Below the pieces are notes generated by a model. The model ran no database searches and was not told where the DNA came from. It was given only the letters and a program-made list of their open reading frames with translations. Shown piece by piece: positions 26,277 to 34,200 of a stretch of 62,274 bases of DNA (the first letter of the stretch is position 1; the number at the start of each line of letters is the position of its first letter). A program made the translations under genes and the position numbers. The DNA is from Solobacterium sp. (GTDB lineage Bacteria > Bacillota_I > Bacilli_A > Erysipelotrichales > Erysipelotrichaceae): NCBI GenBank assembly GCA_017469355.1, contig JAFUGM010000047.1:1-62274 (forward strand). Direction: 5' to 3'.

Positions 26277-26732
26277 ATGAGATCACAGGTAATAAAAGTC
26301 CGCAATCTTCCGGAATGGAAGACCCAGCCGCATTCGGTTCATGTTAAGCCGGTGCTGTTTCTTACATTGATGGGAATCTTTGGATCACTGCTGTTAATCA
26401 CAAGGCAGGGTGGAATGATTGGTATCGGACTGTTTCTGATTATGGTATCGATATTTTCGTTATTGATGCTGCCGGATCGGCTGCTGGTGCAGTTCAACCC
26501 GGATTATATGGTTCTGTATAACCATCGGGACCGAAGTCTTTGTTCCATTGTTTACTGGGATGAGATTGTGACCTGGCAGTATGAATATCATGCGACCCAT
26601 GATCGTCTTGCGTTGTCCTTGCTTGATGGAACGGTTCAGTCTGTGGAACTGTTCAGTAAGCGGAGCGTCGCAAGATATCTGGAACAGTATGCGCCAGGAA
26701 AAGAAGTGAAGAGTTCAAGGAGAAAGGATTGA
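26277..26732 (+). CDS. Two-helix membrane protein with a PH-like tail, unknown role
   Basis: 151 aa from ATG 26277. Two membrane helices (about residues 22-37 and 42-60) are followed by a beta-rich soluble part, QFNPDYMVLYNHRDRSLCSIVYWDEIVTWQYEY, resembling bacterial PH/YcxB-like domains. An upstream ATG at 26244 would add 11 residues but has no ribosome-binding site. It precedes the ArsR gene by 4 nt, so the two are probably co-transcribed with the exonuclease. The function is not recognised. Confidence 0.65.
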   Translation: MRSQVIKVRNLPEWKTQPHSVHVKPVLFLTLMGIFGSLLLITRQGGMIGIGLFLIMVSIFSLLMLPDRLLVQFNPDYMVLYNHRDRSLCSIVYWDEIVTWQYEYHATHDRLALSLLDGTVQSVELFSKRSVARYLEQYAPGKEVKSSRRKD

Positions 26733-26736
26733 TTTT

Positions 26737-27066
26737 ATGAATCTTGTGGATCCTGAAAAGGTGGAAGAATGCCGCGTCAATATGATTGACGAGGATGAAT
26801 ATGATGATCTGTCTATGATCTTTACCATGTTTGGGGACAGCACACGTCTTAAAATCATGAGTGCCTTGTTTACCAATGAACTGTGCGTGGGAGACCTTGC
26901 GGCACTGCTTCAGATGAGCCAGTCTGCGATTTCTCATCAGCTTGCCAGCCTGAAAAAAACAAAGCTTGTGTCTTCCCGCAAGATCGGGAAGCTTGTGTAT
27001 TATTCCATGGCGGATGAACATATTAAGAATATCTACCGCATGGCTCTGGAGCATGTACGGGAATGA
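26737..27066 (+). CDS. ArsR/SmtB-family zinc-type repressor
   Basis: 109 aa. Winged-helix core FGDSTRLKIMSALFTNELCVGDLAALLQMSQSAISHQLASLKKTKLVSSRKIGKLVYYSM. The C-terminal helix has D-x-H-x10-H-x2-E, exactly the alpha-5 zinc site of SmtB/CzrA. The alpha-3 cysteine box is ELCVGD, with the second cysteine of CadC-type ELCVCD replaced. This predicts a zinc sensor. No metal transporter lies nearby; neighbours are a membrane protein and an exonuclease that overlaps it by 4 nt. Confidence 0.9.
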   Translation: MNLVDPEKVEECRVNMIDEDEYDDLSMIFTMFGDSTRLKIMSALFTNELCVGDLAALLQMSQSAISHQLASLKKTKLVSSRKIGKLVYYSMADEHIKNIYRMALEHVRE

Positions 27067-27620
27067 AGATTGCAGCGATAGATTTTGAAACAGCGAATCA
27101 ATCACCTGCTTCGGTATGTTCCGTAGGAATTGCGGTATATGAAGATGGCTGTGTGGAGAATGCGTACTACTCTTTGATTCGCCCGGAAGCGAATGTCAGT
27201 TACTTTTCTCCTCATAACATCATGATTCATGGAATTCACCCGGAAGAAGTGGAAGATGCGCCAGACTTCCCTGCGGTGTTTCAGGAAATGATGGAAGTGA
27301 TGGATGGGGCGTTAGTCTGCGCGCATAATGCGATGTTTGACATGAACTGCCTGAAGGCGTCCTGCCGCAATTGCGGGATACCAGTACCGTCTCTTCGTTA
27401 CTTCGACACCCTGGCATTAAGCCGAAGGCTGTTTCCTGGGTTACCGCATCATCGCTTGAACGATATGTGTGAGTATCTGAACGTGGAACTGGATCATCAT
27501 CATGCCGGATCGGATGCCATGGGATGTCTGATGATTGTGGTGCAGTCCATGAACCTCAGCGGCATCTATGATGTGGAAGAATTTCTGCGTACGACTGGAA
27601 TCAAGATTCACAGCCTGTGA
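27063..27620 (+). CDS. DEDDh 3'-5' exonuclease (DnaQ-like)
   Basis: 185 aa. AAIDFETAN is Exo I (catalytic Asp and Glu), CAHNAMFD near residue 85 is Exo II, and HHHAGSDAMGC is the Exo III-epsilon type H...D. It is a single-domain exonuclease like the epsilon proofreading subunit family, acting on DNA or RNA 3' ends. The start overlaps the ArsR stop (ATGA), indicating translational coupling. It may be a stand-alone repair or RNA-trimming enzyme; it is too short for a polymerase. Confidence 0.9.
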   Translation: MKIAAIDFETANQSPASVCSVGIAVYEDGCVENAYYSLIRPEANVSYFSPHNIMIHGIHPEEVEDAPDFPAVFQEMMEVMDGALVCAHNAMFDMNCLKASCRNCGIPVPSLRYFDTLALSRRLFPGLPHHRLNDMCEYLNVELDHHHAGSDAMGCLMIVVQSMNLSGIYDVEEFLRTTGIKIHSL

Positions 27621-27716
27621 TCGAAAATGAAACATTTTTCGAAAAAATGCAAAGTTTTACATTTATGGGCTAACTGTGTATAATAGGGGACGCACGACAA
27701 AAGAAGAAGGGGACCT

Positions 27717-28106
27717 ATGGCAGCTTACGAAAACAATGCGTATTTCTGGCAGAAACTGGATACACTGTATTTATCGGGATCGGTGAAAATCGCCCGCAGA
27801 AAAGGGGAATCCCATCCGGAGTTTGCGAATCTAATTTATCCGGTGGATTATGCTCATCTTGAAGACACCAATGGGCTTCCTGAAGGCGTATCGGTTTATC
27901 TTGGCTCGAACAGTCACTACTCCATTACCGGACTGGTGATTGCGGCAGATATTCTGAAGAAGACACTGGATGTCAAAATTCTGGCCGGATGCACGGATGC
28001 GGAGGAAAAGGAAGTACTCCATTTCCTGAACCAGACCGATTATCAGAAAACCGTTCTGATTCGCCGGGGAAGTGAAATTCCTTCCTGGGGAGAAACGGAC
28101 AGTTAA
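27717..28106 (+). CDS. Small inorganic pyrophosphatase-like protein, probably inactive
   Basis: 129 aa. GESHPEFANLIYPVDYAHLEDTNGLPEGVSVYLGS aligns by eye with the family I pyrophosphatase core YPVxYGYL...DGxxxDV. The acidic DGxxxD cluster that binds metal is missing (NGLPEGVSV). Short pyrophosphatase-like proteins occur in related Bacillota; this copy seems further degenerate. It has its own promoter region and the terminator at 28107. The role is unknown; a binding or regulatory function is possible. Confidence 0.65.
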   Translation: MAAYENNAYFWQKLDTLYLSGSVKIARRKGESHPEFANLIYPVDYAHLEDTNGLPEGVSVYLGSNSHYSITGLVIAADILKKTLDVKILAGCTDAEEKEVLHFLNQTDYQKTVLIRRGSEIPSWGETDS

Positions 28107-28133
28107 GAGTTCTGAACAAGAGCTCTTTTTTTA
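28107..28133 (+). terminator. Terminator
   Basis: AGAGTTCT pairs with AGAGCTCT (one G-U) around GAACA, followed by seven T. Confidence 0.8.
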
Positions 28134-28167
28134 ACCATACATGAAAAGATTTCCATCAGGTTCCAAG

Positions 28168-28216
28168 TAAAAAACACCAGCACAGCCATATACATCTGAC
28201 TGCACCGGTGTTCTTA
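28168..28216 (-). terminator. Terminator of the aminotransferase
   Basis: On the minus strand AACACCGGTGCAG pairs with CTGTGCTGGTGTT with minor mismatches, followed by TTTTTTAC. Confidence 0.75.
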
Positions 28217-28226
28217 GTTACAGGTT

Positions 28227-29519
28227 TCAGGCATCTGCTTCCGCAAGCAGTTTCTTTATACTGGCAATTCTGACACAGAGGGTGAAGATATCCATCGCTT
28301 TCTGCAGGTCTTCCTTACTCGGATACGTTGGCGCGATACGGATATTGGAATCGTTAGGATCCTTTCCATACGGCCAGGTAGCTCCGGCAGGGGTAATGAC
28401 AACGCCAGCCTTCTTCGCCAGTGCCACAATTTCCTTGGCGCATCCTGGCAAGGAGTCAAACATGACAAAGTATCCGCCCAGCGGGTTCGTCCAGGAACCG
28501 ACTTCCAGAGAACCGAGATCCCGTTCCAAGGTATTGAGAACCACTTCAAACTTTGGACGGATGATATCCGCATGTTTGCGCATGTGGGCAACCATGCCGG
28601 AAATATCCTTGAAGAAGCGGACATGACGAAGTTGGTTGACTTTATCATGGCCGATGGTTTGATTCTTCAGATGCGACAGGAAGTCTTCCATATTATTCGG
28701 ACTTGTCGCAAGTGCCGCAATTCCGCTGCCAGGGAAGGTGATTTTTGAGGTGGAGGAGAACTTATAGACAAGATCCGGATTTCCCGCCCGTTTACATTCA
28801 GCGAGAATTTCGATCAGATGATCCTGATGGTCATCATAGAGATGATGAATGCCATAGGCATTATCCCAGAAAATACGGAAGTCATTGGCAGCCGGTTCCA
28901 GCCGGGCAAACCGACGCACTGTATTATCGGAATAGGAAATTCCCTGCGGGTTGGAGTACTTCGGAACACACCAGATTCCTTTGATTGAGTCATCTTCCGA
29001 TACCAGTGACTCCACAAGATCCATATCCGGTCCGGTTGGAGTCATGGGAACCGGAATCATCTTGATTCCGAAATATTCGGTAATCGCAAAGTGACGATCA
29101 TATCCCGGAACCGGGCAGAGGAATTTCACTTCGGGCAGTTTACACCAGGGTGTATTTCCCATAATACCGTGTGTCCATGCGCGGCTGATGGTATCGAACA
29201 TGACATTGAGGGAAGAGTTTCCGTAAATAATGATATCTTTCGGGTTATTTTCCATCATGTCTCCGAGCAGCTGACGTGCTTCAGTGATACCGGTGAGCTG
29301 CCCATAATTCCGGCAGTCTGTTCCATCTTCGCAGGTCAGATCGGAAGAGGAATCCAGCACATCCATCATGCCCATGGAGAGGTCGAGCTGTTCGTGGCTA
29401 GGCTTTCCACGGCTCATATCCAGATGGATTTCCATGTCCTGCACATTGCGATATTCCGCTTCGAGAAGTTCCAGTTCGCTGCGCAGTTCGGCTGAAGTCA
29501 TTTCCTGATAGGATTTCAT
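28227..29519 (-). CDS. Aspartate aminotransferase of the AspB/MocR-like class
   Basis: 430 aa from ATG 29519, with GGAGG 5 nt upstream. LDMSRGKPSHEQLDLS opens the protein. NYGQLTGITEARQLLGDMM, FLCPVPGYDRHFAITEYFGI and FSSTSKITFPGSGIAALATS (PLP lysine in the STSK loop) follow. This matches the PF12897-type class I aminotransferases shown to be aspartate aminotransferases in several bacteria. It would link glutamate with aspartate/oxaloacetate, which fits the gltA/gdhA content of the window. Confidence 0.88.
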   Translation of the reverse strand: MKSYQEMTSAELRSELELLEAEYRNVQDMEIHLDMSRGKPSHEQLDLSMGMMDVLDSSSDLTCEDGTDCRNYGQLTGITEARQLLGDMMENNPKDIIIYGNSSLNVMFDTISRAWTHGIMGNTPWCKLPEVKFLCPVPGYDRHFAITEYFGIKMIPVPMTPTGPDMDLVESLVSEDDSIKGIWCVPKYSNPQGISYSDNTVRRFARLEPAANDFRIFWDNAYGIHHLYDDHQDHLIEILAECKRAGNPDLVYKFSSTSKITFPGSGIAALATSPNNMEDFLSHLKNQTIGHDKVNQLRHVRFFKDISGMVAHMRKHADIIRPKFEVVLNTLERDLGSLEVGSWTNPLGGYFVMFDSLPGCAKEIVALAKKAGVVITPAGATWPYGKDPNDSNIRIAPTYPSKEDLQKAMDIFTLCVRIASIKKLLAEADA

Positions 29520-29785
29520 ATGCACCTCCGTTTTTATTCCATAACTATAAACCAGACAAAGAGCCCTTGGAAAGAAGAAAACGTGATTTGAAACCGGATC
29601 ACTGAATTCTGTTCAAATTAACTATTTCAAAAACATCTGCTGGGATGGGTAACACATCTGTCTGTTTATTTCCAATGACTCCTATCTCCATCATCTAAGC
29701 TCCCATGGTCGTAGTTTAATTCCTCATAGGGAAGGCGAGAAGCACGGAGGTAGATGGCTGCAGTGATACTGACATCAGGCCTCCT

Positions 29786-31156
29786 TCATTGATACAGGTC
29801 TTTCCCATCGATTAGAGTAAAATCTGTCTTACTCTCAAAATCAAAGCCACCTGCACATACAAAGCCGATTCCGGTCACATTGATTCCTCGTATCGTTTGA
29901 AGTTGATCTTTTTCCTGCTCGCACTCCTGAAGTGTCATTGATCGATCGAAGAATTTGCATTCGTAGAAATCATATCTATCGCCGGTACGCTTAATCACGC
30001 AGTCAAATTCTCCATTCGTTTTATTTACTGGATCATCATACCAATAGGAACCGAAGTCTTCGATATCCGGAATTTTTCCTTGAACTGCCATTCTGTGGAA
30101 ATACTGGAGGGCGATTCCTTCAAATCTCCTGCTGATAAACTGTTCAAGAACCGCTTTTATTTTCTGGTTATAGTATTGTTCTTCGCCTATCCTTGAAATG
30201 GTGCCCGCCATTCCGAAAATAAATGAAAAGTAAAAACGCATTAAATTATCCGTGATTTCGTAAAACTGCTTTTTCTTATCATTTCGGCGATTAATCGGTT
30301 CGGTTTTCTGTATCGTCTCCATGTCCAGAAGAATTTTTAATTGTTTATCCAGTAAGCCAGTCTCACCGATGCCTAATTGATCTCGTATCGTCGTATATCT
30401 CTTTTTCCCATTTCCGAGAGACTTCAGTATCCTGGCGTCAAAGGATTTCTGGATTTCTTTCAACATAACGTTTTCAATGTGAGATCGGATAAGCCCCGTT
30501 TCCGGCAGGAGCAGACGTATGATATTGTCCGTTACGGATTTATCCGTTTCAAGATTCTCAAGGACATATGGACATCCACCAAATACTCCATAAAAGGCAA
30601 CTTTCTCACGTACTGGAAGATCAGGGTAGAATTTCGCAGAATCGTAGTAATCAAAATCATGAATATGTTGGATCAGAGAGAATCTGCCAAACAGAGGATT
30701 ATCTTCCGCCAGTAATTCCTTCATAATCGTAATGTAGGAACCGCAAAGAATGAGTTTTACGTTCTCAGGAAGCTTATCGATAACTGCTTGCATATACGAG
30801 TCAACTTCATTTTTCTTTTTTGTCTGTTTCAGATAGGGATACTCATCAATGATCAACAGAATTTTCTTGTCCAACGTCTTGAGGTAGTCCATCATCGCAA
30901 ACAAGGAATCGAAGCGCATGTTCGGGAGAGACAGGCTCTCTGAGACGCTCTTGTAAATGAGTTCCAGATTTCCTTCAAATGTACTTGTCACACACTGGTG
31001 GTTGATAACAATACCATCAAATACCTTAGCAGCCTCACGGATCAGAGTCGACTTTCCAACTCTGCGTTTCCCATAAATCAGGACAGCAGTCTTTTTTTTC
31101 CATGTGGAAAGTTCTGCCGAAAGCGCGGTTAATTCTTTTTCACGTCCAACAAACAT
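29786..31156 (-). CDS. AAA+ ATPase with DUF234 and PD-(D/E)XK-like C-terminus
   Basis: 456 aa. FVGREKELTAL opens the protein, Walker A is GKRRVGKS near residues 30-37 and Walker B KILLIIDEYPYL near 93-104. A winged-helix-like region with IRDQLGIGETGLLDKQLKILLDMETIQ follows. The C-terminal DUF234-like part has NGEFDCVI and YDFYECKFF, the D...ExK layout of PD-(D/E)XK nucleases. It is a solitary gene with GAGGTG 7 nt before the ATG. It shares architecture, but not close sequence, with the DUF4143 ATPase at 259-1566. The region 29520-29785 holds no other gene I can support. Confidence 0.9.
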   Translation of the reverse strand: MFVGREKELTALSAELSTWKKKTAVLIYGKRRVGKSTLIREAAKVFDGIVINHQCVTSTFEGNLELIYKSVSESLSLPNMRFDSLFAMMDYLKTLDKKILLIIDEYPYLKQTKKKNEVDSYMQAVIDKLPENVKLILCGSYITIMKELLAEDNPLFGRFSLIQHIHDFDYYDSAKFYPDLPVREKVAFYGVFGGCPYVLENLETDKSVTDNIIRLLLPETGLIRSHIENVMLKEIQKSFDARILKSLGNGKKRYTTIRDQLGIGETGLLDKQLKILLDMETIQKTEPINRRNDKKKQFYEITDNLMRFYFSFIFGMAGTISRIGEEQYYNQKIKAVLEQFISRRFEGIALQYFHRMAVQGKIPDIEDFGSYWYDDPVNKTNGEFDCVIKRTGDRYDFYECKFFDRSMTLQECEQEKDQLQTIRGINVTGIGFVCAGGFDFESKTDFTLIDGKDLYQ

Positions 31157-31179
31157 AGGCCTGCACCTCTTTGGCTTTT

Positions 31180-31283
31180 CTGAATAACTTTTCTCTGAAT
31201 TTTTGTTCAGATTAATATCATTCTAATCTGCCTGGGTGCCGTTGCCAAGTCCCTGAATAATTTTTCAGAGAAAAATTATTCAG
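31180..31283 (-). repeat. Two 31-bp palindromic units flanking the DUF234 ATPase promoter
   Basis: Unit A (31283-31253) is a perfect palindrome with 13-bp arms CTGAATAATTTTT / AAAAATTATTCAG and a 5-nt centre. Unit B (31210-31180) has the same 31-bp length and the same ends, CTGAAYAA and AAAARTTATTCAG. Between them CAGATTA-N9-TAATCTG (31230-31208) spans the -10. Unit A lies upstream of the -35 and unit B in the 5' leader. Confidence 0.8.
31220..31248 (-). promoter_or_regulatory. Promoter of the DUF234 ATPase
   Basis: TTGGCA (31248-31243) and TAGAAT (31225-31220) are spaced 17 nt apart, placed between the two palindromic units. Confidence 0.65.
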
Positions 31284-31344
31284 AATTCTCTTCTGGAATT
31301 GAAAGCTACAGAAACATGTCGATATACTACGATCGAGATAAATA

Positions 31345-31380
31345 AAAAAAGCTGAATTTCCGTGAGGGAAGTCCAGCTGT
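31345..31380 (-). terminator. Terminator of the yggS operon
   Basis: Minus-strand AGCTG-TTCC pairs with GGAA-CAGCT with small internal loops, followed by seven T. It lies just beyond the phospholipase-like stop. Confidence 0.75.
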
Positions 31381-31387
31381 GATGGGT

Positions 31388-32266
31388 TCAGCCTCGTGTG
31401 TACAGGATGGTTTCCCCTAGGGGGATTCCATTAAAGGTATAACGGATGAGGGAAGCTTTGGGCTCATCCATGAGTTGAACCGCAAGGGTTTCTGCCTGAT
31501 CCATGCGCTCGGTAAAGGAATCATGGAAGGTTCCGTACCATACCCACTCCTGATGTTCCTGGTTCAATACGGAAGGAACAGAGCCCTCTTTTCCTTCCAA
31601 CATCATGGCGGTAATCAGATGCGGCATATGCACCGTGGTTTCCACTGCCCTGGCAATACCATACTTCGTTTTTCCCGGGCGAAGCTGGCGGGTGATGCGG
31701 GCGCAGTCGAAACAAGCGGAGGTGATGGAAGAAGCGGGAATGTTTAGACCGAACACTTCCTGAAACATGGAATGATAGAGACGGCCAAGATCTTCCGCCT
31801 CCGACTTACTGATCTTTAACAGGTTGTATACAGAATAATCCTTCACCGTACGTCCGCTCTGATTGAGAATCCAGGCATCCAGTTCTCCCTCAATCCGGAA
31901 ATGGGCTTCGGTTTCGTTAATGCCTGTCGTCTCGTGTTCGTTTTTCGCCCACGCATTTATCATCGGATGACAGCTGGAGTCCAGCGCATAATGCGTCAGA
32001 TATCCTAAGACATAACTTCGAAGCGAAGGCGTAGAGGCACGCTCATTCAGGAAGAAGATGACTTCCTGAATCTTTTCGTTATGCATGCGTTTTCCATAGG
32101 GATTCAATGATCCGGGAAGAAACATATACTTACTGAAAAAGAAGAGATCAGGGCCTTGGGAACCCAGATAGTACATTGGTTTACTCGTGATCTCTGCCTG
32201 TTTGTCTTCCGACAATGTTTGATAGACACGGGCTGCGAATTCTGCATGAGTTGTGGCTGCTGGCAT
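31388..32266 (-). CDS. Zinc-dependent phospholipase C-like protein
   Basis: 292 aa. The N-terminal TTHAEFA, GSQGPDLFFF and GYLTHYALDSSCHPMINAW supply the His/Asp set of the zinc-dependent phospholipase C/S1-P1 nuclease superfamily (PF00882-like). There is no signal peptide, so it would act in the cytosol, unlike secreted alpha-toxins. It is the third gene of a minus-strand operon behind yggS and an aminotransferase, starting 3 nt after the latter's stop with AAGGAAGG as ribosome-binding site. The substrate is unknown. Confidence 0.8.
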   Translation of the reverse strand: MPAATTHAEFAARVYQTLSEDKQAEITSKPMYYLGSQGPDLFFFSKYMFLPGSLNPYGKRMHNEKIQEVIFFLNERASTPSLRSYVLGYLTHYALDSSCHPMINAWAKNEHETTGINETEAHFRIEGELDAWILNQSGRTVKDYSVYNLLKISKSEAEDLGRLYHSMFQEVFGLNIPASSITSACFDCARITRQLRPGKTKYGIARAVETTVHMPHLITAMMLEGKEGSVPSVLNQEHQEWVWYGTFHDSFTERMDQAETLAVQLMDEPKASLIRYTFNGIPLGETILYTRG

Positions 32267-32269
32267 GAG

Positions 32270-33514
32270 TTACCTTCCTTCTCTTACGGAAACCGCATCG
32301 ATGGTTTCTTTGATTTTTCCTGCGAGTCCATAGGCCTTTTGAACCGGGAGTGAACATACTGCGACACGGATGCCCTGGTTCACGATGACCGTATAGATAT
32401 GGCGATGAATCAACTCCTGATGAACGGCTTCGATCAGGCTTGGTGGAACGGCGACGGTGATGAAGAATCCTTCTTTATAAGGATAAAGGGGAAGGTTTAC
32501 TTCCTTTGCCTCGGCTAAGAAGATGTCGCTGCGCTGCTTCAGAAGATCAATATATCCCTGCTTCTCCGCAAGGAACGCGTCCTCGTGTTCGGTTGTGACC
32601 CAGGTGAAGTTTGCCATGGCCGCATTGGGGATGTTGGACCAGGTGCCGCGGGCGACCTTTTCAAATACGATCTCAGTTTCCCGCACTGCACTTGTCTCCT
32701 GGGCCAGGATCACTGCAGCCCCACACCGTAATCCATAGGAGGTCAATGCTTTGGAACAGGAGAATGCCAGTACGGAAAGGACCTGATCATTAAATCGGTT
32801 GAACGCATTCAGATACTTCCTTACATTGGCCAGATCATAGGAATAATCAATATAGGCAATATCATTGAGTAATACCACCGGTCCAAGTTCAGATGCCTCA
32901 TTCAAAATGTCCACTAATGCGTTCCATTCTTCCGGTGTTAATGAATAACCGGTCGGATTATGACAGGGGTCATTGACGACGACCAGAGCTTTTCCCTGTG
33001 CCTGCAGTACCTCATGTAATACGTTCTTCAGGGAAGCCAGATTGAAGTGATCGCCCTCAAACATGGAGTAACGGATCGACTTCATATTATTCTGCTGCGC
33101 CATCAGTTCATAGGAACTCCAGGCGATATCTGGAACGATCAAAGTTTCTCCCTGTTCCAGAACGGAAACCATGGTCATATAAACGGCGCCGCTTCCTCCA
33201 GGCGTAGCGATAACGGAGTGGGCAAGCTTCAATTCCGTTCCGGAAGATATCCAGTTGTAGACACTGTCGCGGAACGCAGGGTTGCCAGTGAAGCTGGCGG
33301 CGTAAGCACCTTTGGTACGATGATCGATTTCATCGTAGTGATCAAATACACTGTTCAAGGCGACGAAGTTTCCTTCTTCATCATAGAGGGAACCGATTGT
33401 CGCATCGGTAACGATGTCTCTATTCTGTTCCTTATCCTGTTTCGCCGCGATGGCGACTCCGAAGACTTCGTCCTTGATGGGAGAAAGATCAGCGCTGTTA
33501 CGAACAAATGTCAT
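32270..33514 (-). CDS. Class I/II aminotransferase
   Basis: 414 aa from ATG 33514 (7 nt after AGGAGG); an ATG two codons earlier overlaps the yggS stop. GSGAVYMTMVSVLEQGETLIVPDIAWSSYELMAQ, NDPCHNPTGYSLTPEEW and FSCSKALTSYGLRCGAAV (PLP lysine) define fold type I. The NPTGY motif and the SCSK lysine region resemble aromatic/aspartate aminotransferases such as TyrB. The specificity cannot be assigned. It is co-transcribed with the PLP-homeostasis gene yggS, which makes biological sense for a PLP enzyme. Confidence 0.88.
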   Translation of the reverse strand: MTFVRNSADLSPIKDEVFGVAIAAKQDKEQNRDIVTDATIGSLYDEEGNFVALNSVFDHYDEIDHRTKGAYAASFTGNPAFRDSVYNWISSGTELKLAHSVIATPGGSGAVYMTMVSVLEQGETLIVPDIAWSSYELMAQQNNMKSIRYSMFEGDHFNLASLKNVLHEVLQAQGKALVVVNDPCHNPTGYSLTPEEWNALVDILNEASELGPVVLLNDIAYIDYSYDLANVRKYLNAFNRFNDQVLSVLAFSCSKALTSYGLRCGAAVILAQETSAVRETEIVFEKVARGTWSNIPNAAMANFTWVTTEHEDAFLAEKQGYIDLLKQRSDIFLAEAKEVNLPLYPYKEGFFITVAVPPSLIEAVHQELIHRHIYTVIVNQGIRVAVCSLPVQKAYGLAGKIKETIDAVSVREGR

Positions 33515-33516
33515 CT

Positions 33517-34167
33517 TCATACCTCCTGAAGAAACAGCCGGGATCCGATGCGAATCAGATTGGATCCGGCTTCTAACGCAATCGGATAGTCATCACTCAT
33601 ACCCATGGAAAGGATATGAAGCGAAGGGTCAACCGTACGCAGTGATTCATACAGCTGAAACCCTTCCTCAAAGACAGCACGGATTTCCGCATCGTCTTCG
33701 GTATGTGGTCCCATGGCCATGATTCCCTCCACATGAATGTGGGGAAAGGATGCACAGGCTTCCAACATGGCACGTGCTTCCTCTTTCCTGAGCCCGGTTT
33801 TATTAGTGTCTTCTAATGCCAGATGAAACTCCAGAAGACAGGAAATGGTTTTATTAATTGCGGCGGCTTCCTGCTCGATTACCTGCGCTAAACGAAGCGA
33901 GTCAAGTGATTGAATACAGGAGAGCAGAGGAAGAACCTGACGAACCTTATTACGCTGTAAATGACCGATGAAATGCCACTCGATATCCTTCGGCAGCTGC
34001 GGGGCTTTTTCCAGCAGTTCCTGAACCCGGTTTTCACCGAAGATTCTCTGACCGAGATCATAGGCTTCCTGGATCTCCTGCACGCTGTGTTTTTTGGATA
34101 CGACACACAATGTAGCATGATCCTTACATTCGGCTTGAATCCGCCGATATTCCTCTTTCGCAAACAT
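33517..34167 (-). CDS. YggS-family PLP-binding protein
   Basis: 216 aa from ATG 34167. QRIFGENRVQELLEKAPQLPKDIEWHFIGHLQRNK is the diagnostic YggS/PLPBP segment, followed by SLDSLRLAQVIEQEA and the GMSDDYPIALEAGSNLIRIGSRLF phosphate cup. The protein maintains free PLP levels in the cytosol. The start lies only 6 nt downstream of TATAAT with no Shine-Dalgarno sequence, and 33 bp from the divergent CapA-like start. It leads an operon with an aminotransferase and a phospholipase-like gene. Confidence 0.95.
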   Translation of the reverse strand: MFAKEEYRRIQAECKDHATLCVVSKKHSVQEIQEAYDLGQRIFGENRVQELLEKAPQLPKDIEWHFIGHLQRNKVRQVLPLLSCIQSLDSLRLAQVIEQEAAAINKTISCLLEFHLALEDTNKTGLRKEEARAMLEACASFPHIHVEGIMAMGPHTEDDAEIRAVFEEGFQLYESLRTVDPSLHILSMGMSDDYPIALEAGSNLIRIGSRLFLQEV

Positions 34168-34173
34168 GTGATC

Positions 34174-34179
34174 ATTATA
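34174..34179 (-). promoter_or_regulatory. TATAAT 6 nt before yggS
   Basis: Minus-strand TATAAT, then GATCAC and the ATG. Transcription starting 7 nt after the -10 gives a leaderless message. Confidence 0.65.
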
Positions 34180-34188
34180 ACCCCATGC

Positions 34189-34194
34189 TATAAT
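34189..34194 (+). promoter_or_regulatory. TATAAT 6 nt before the CapA-like gene
   Basis: Plus-strand TATAAT, then GAACAC and the ATG at 34201. It mirrors the divergent yggS promoter only 9 bp away; each -35 would fall in the other's start region. Confidence 0.65.
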
Positions 34195-34200
34195 GAACAC

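Noticed and set aside
33961-34200. 80-codon N-terminal extension of the CapA-like protein
   Set aside because: It lies antisense to yggS. The ATG at 34201 begins a normal membrane-anchor sequence and has TATAAT immediately upstream.
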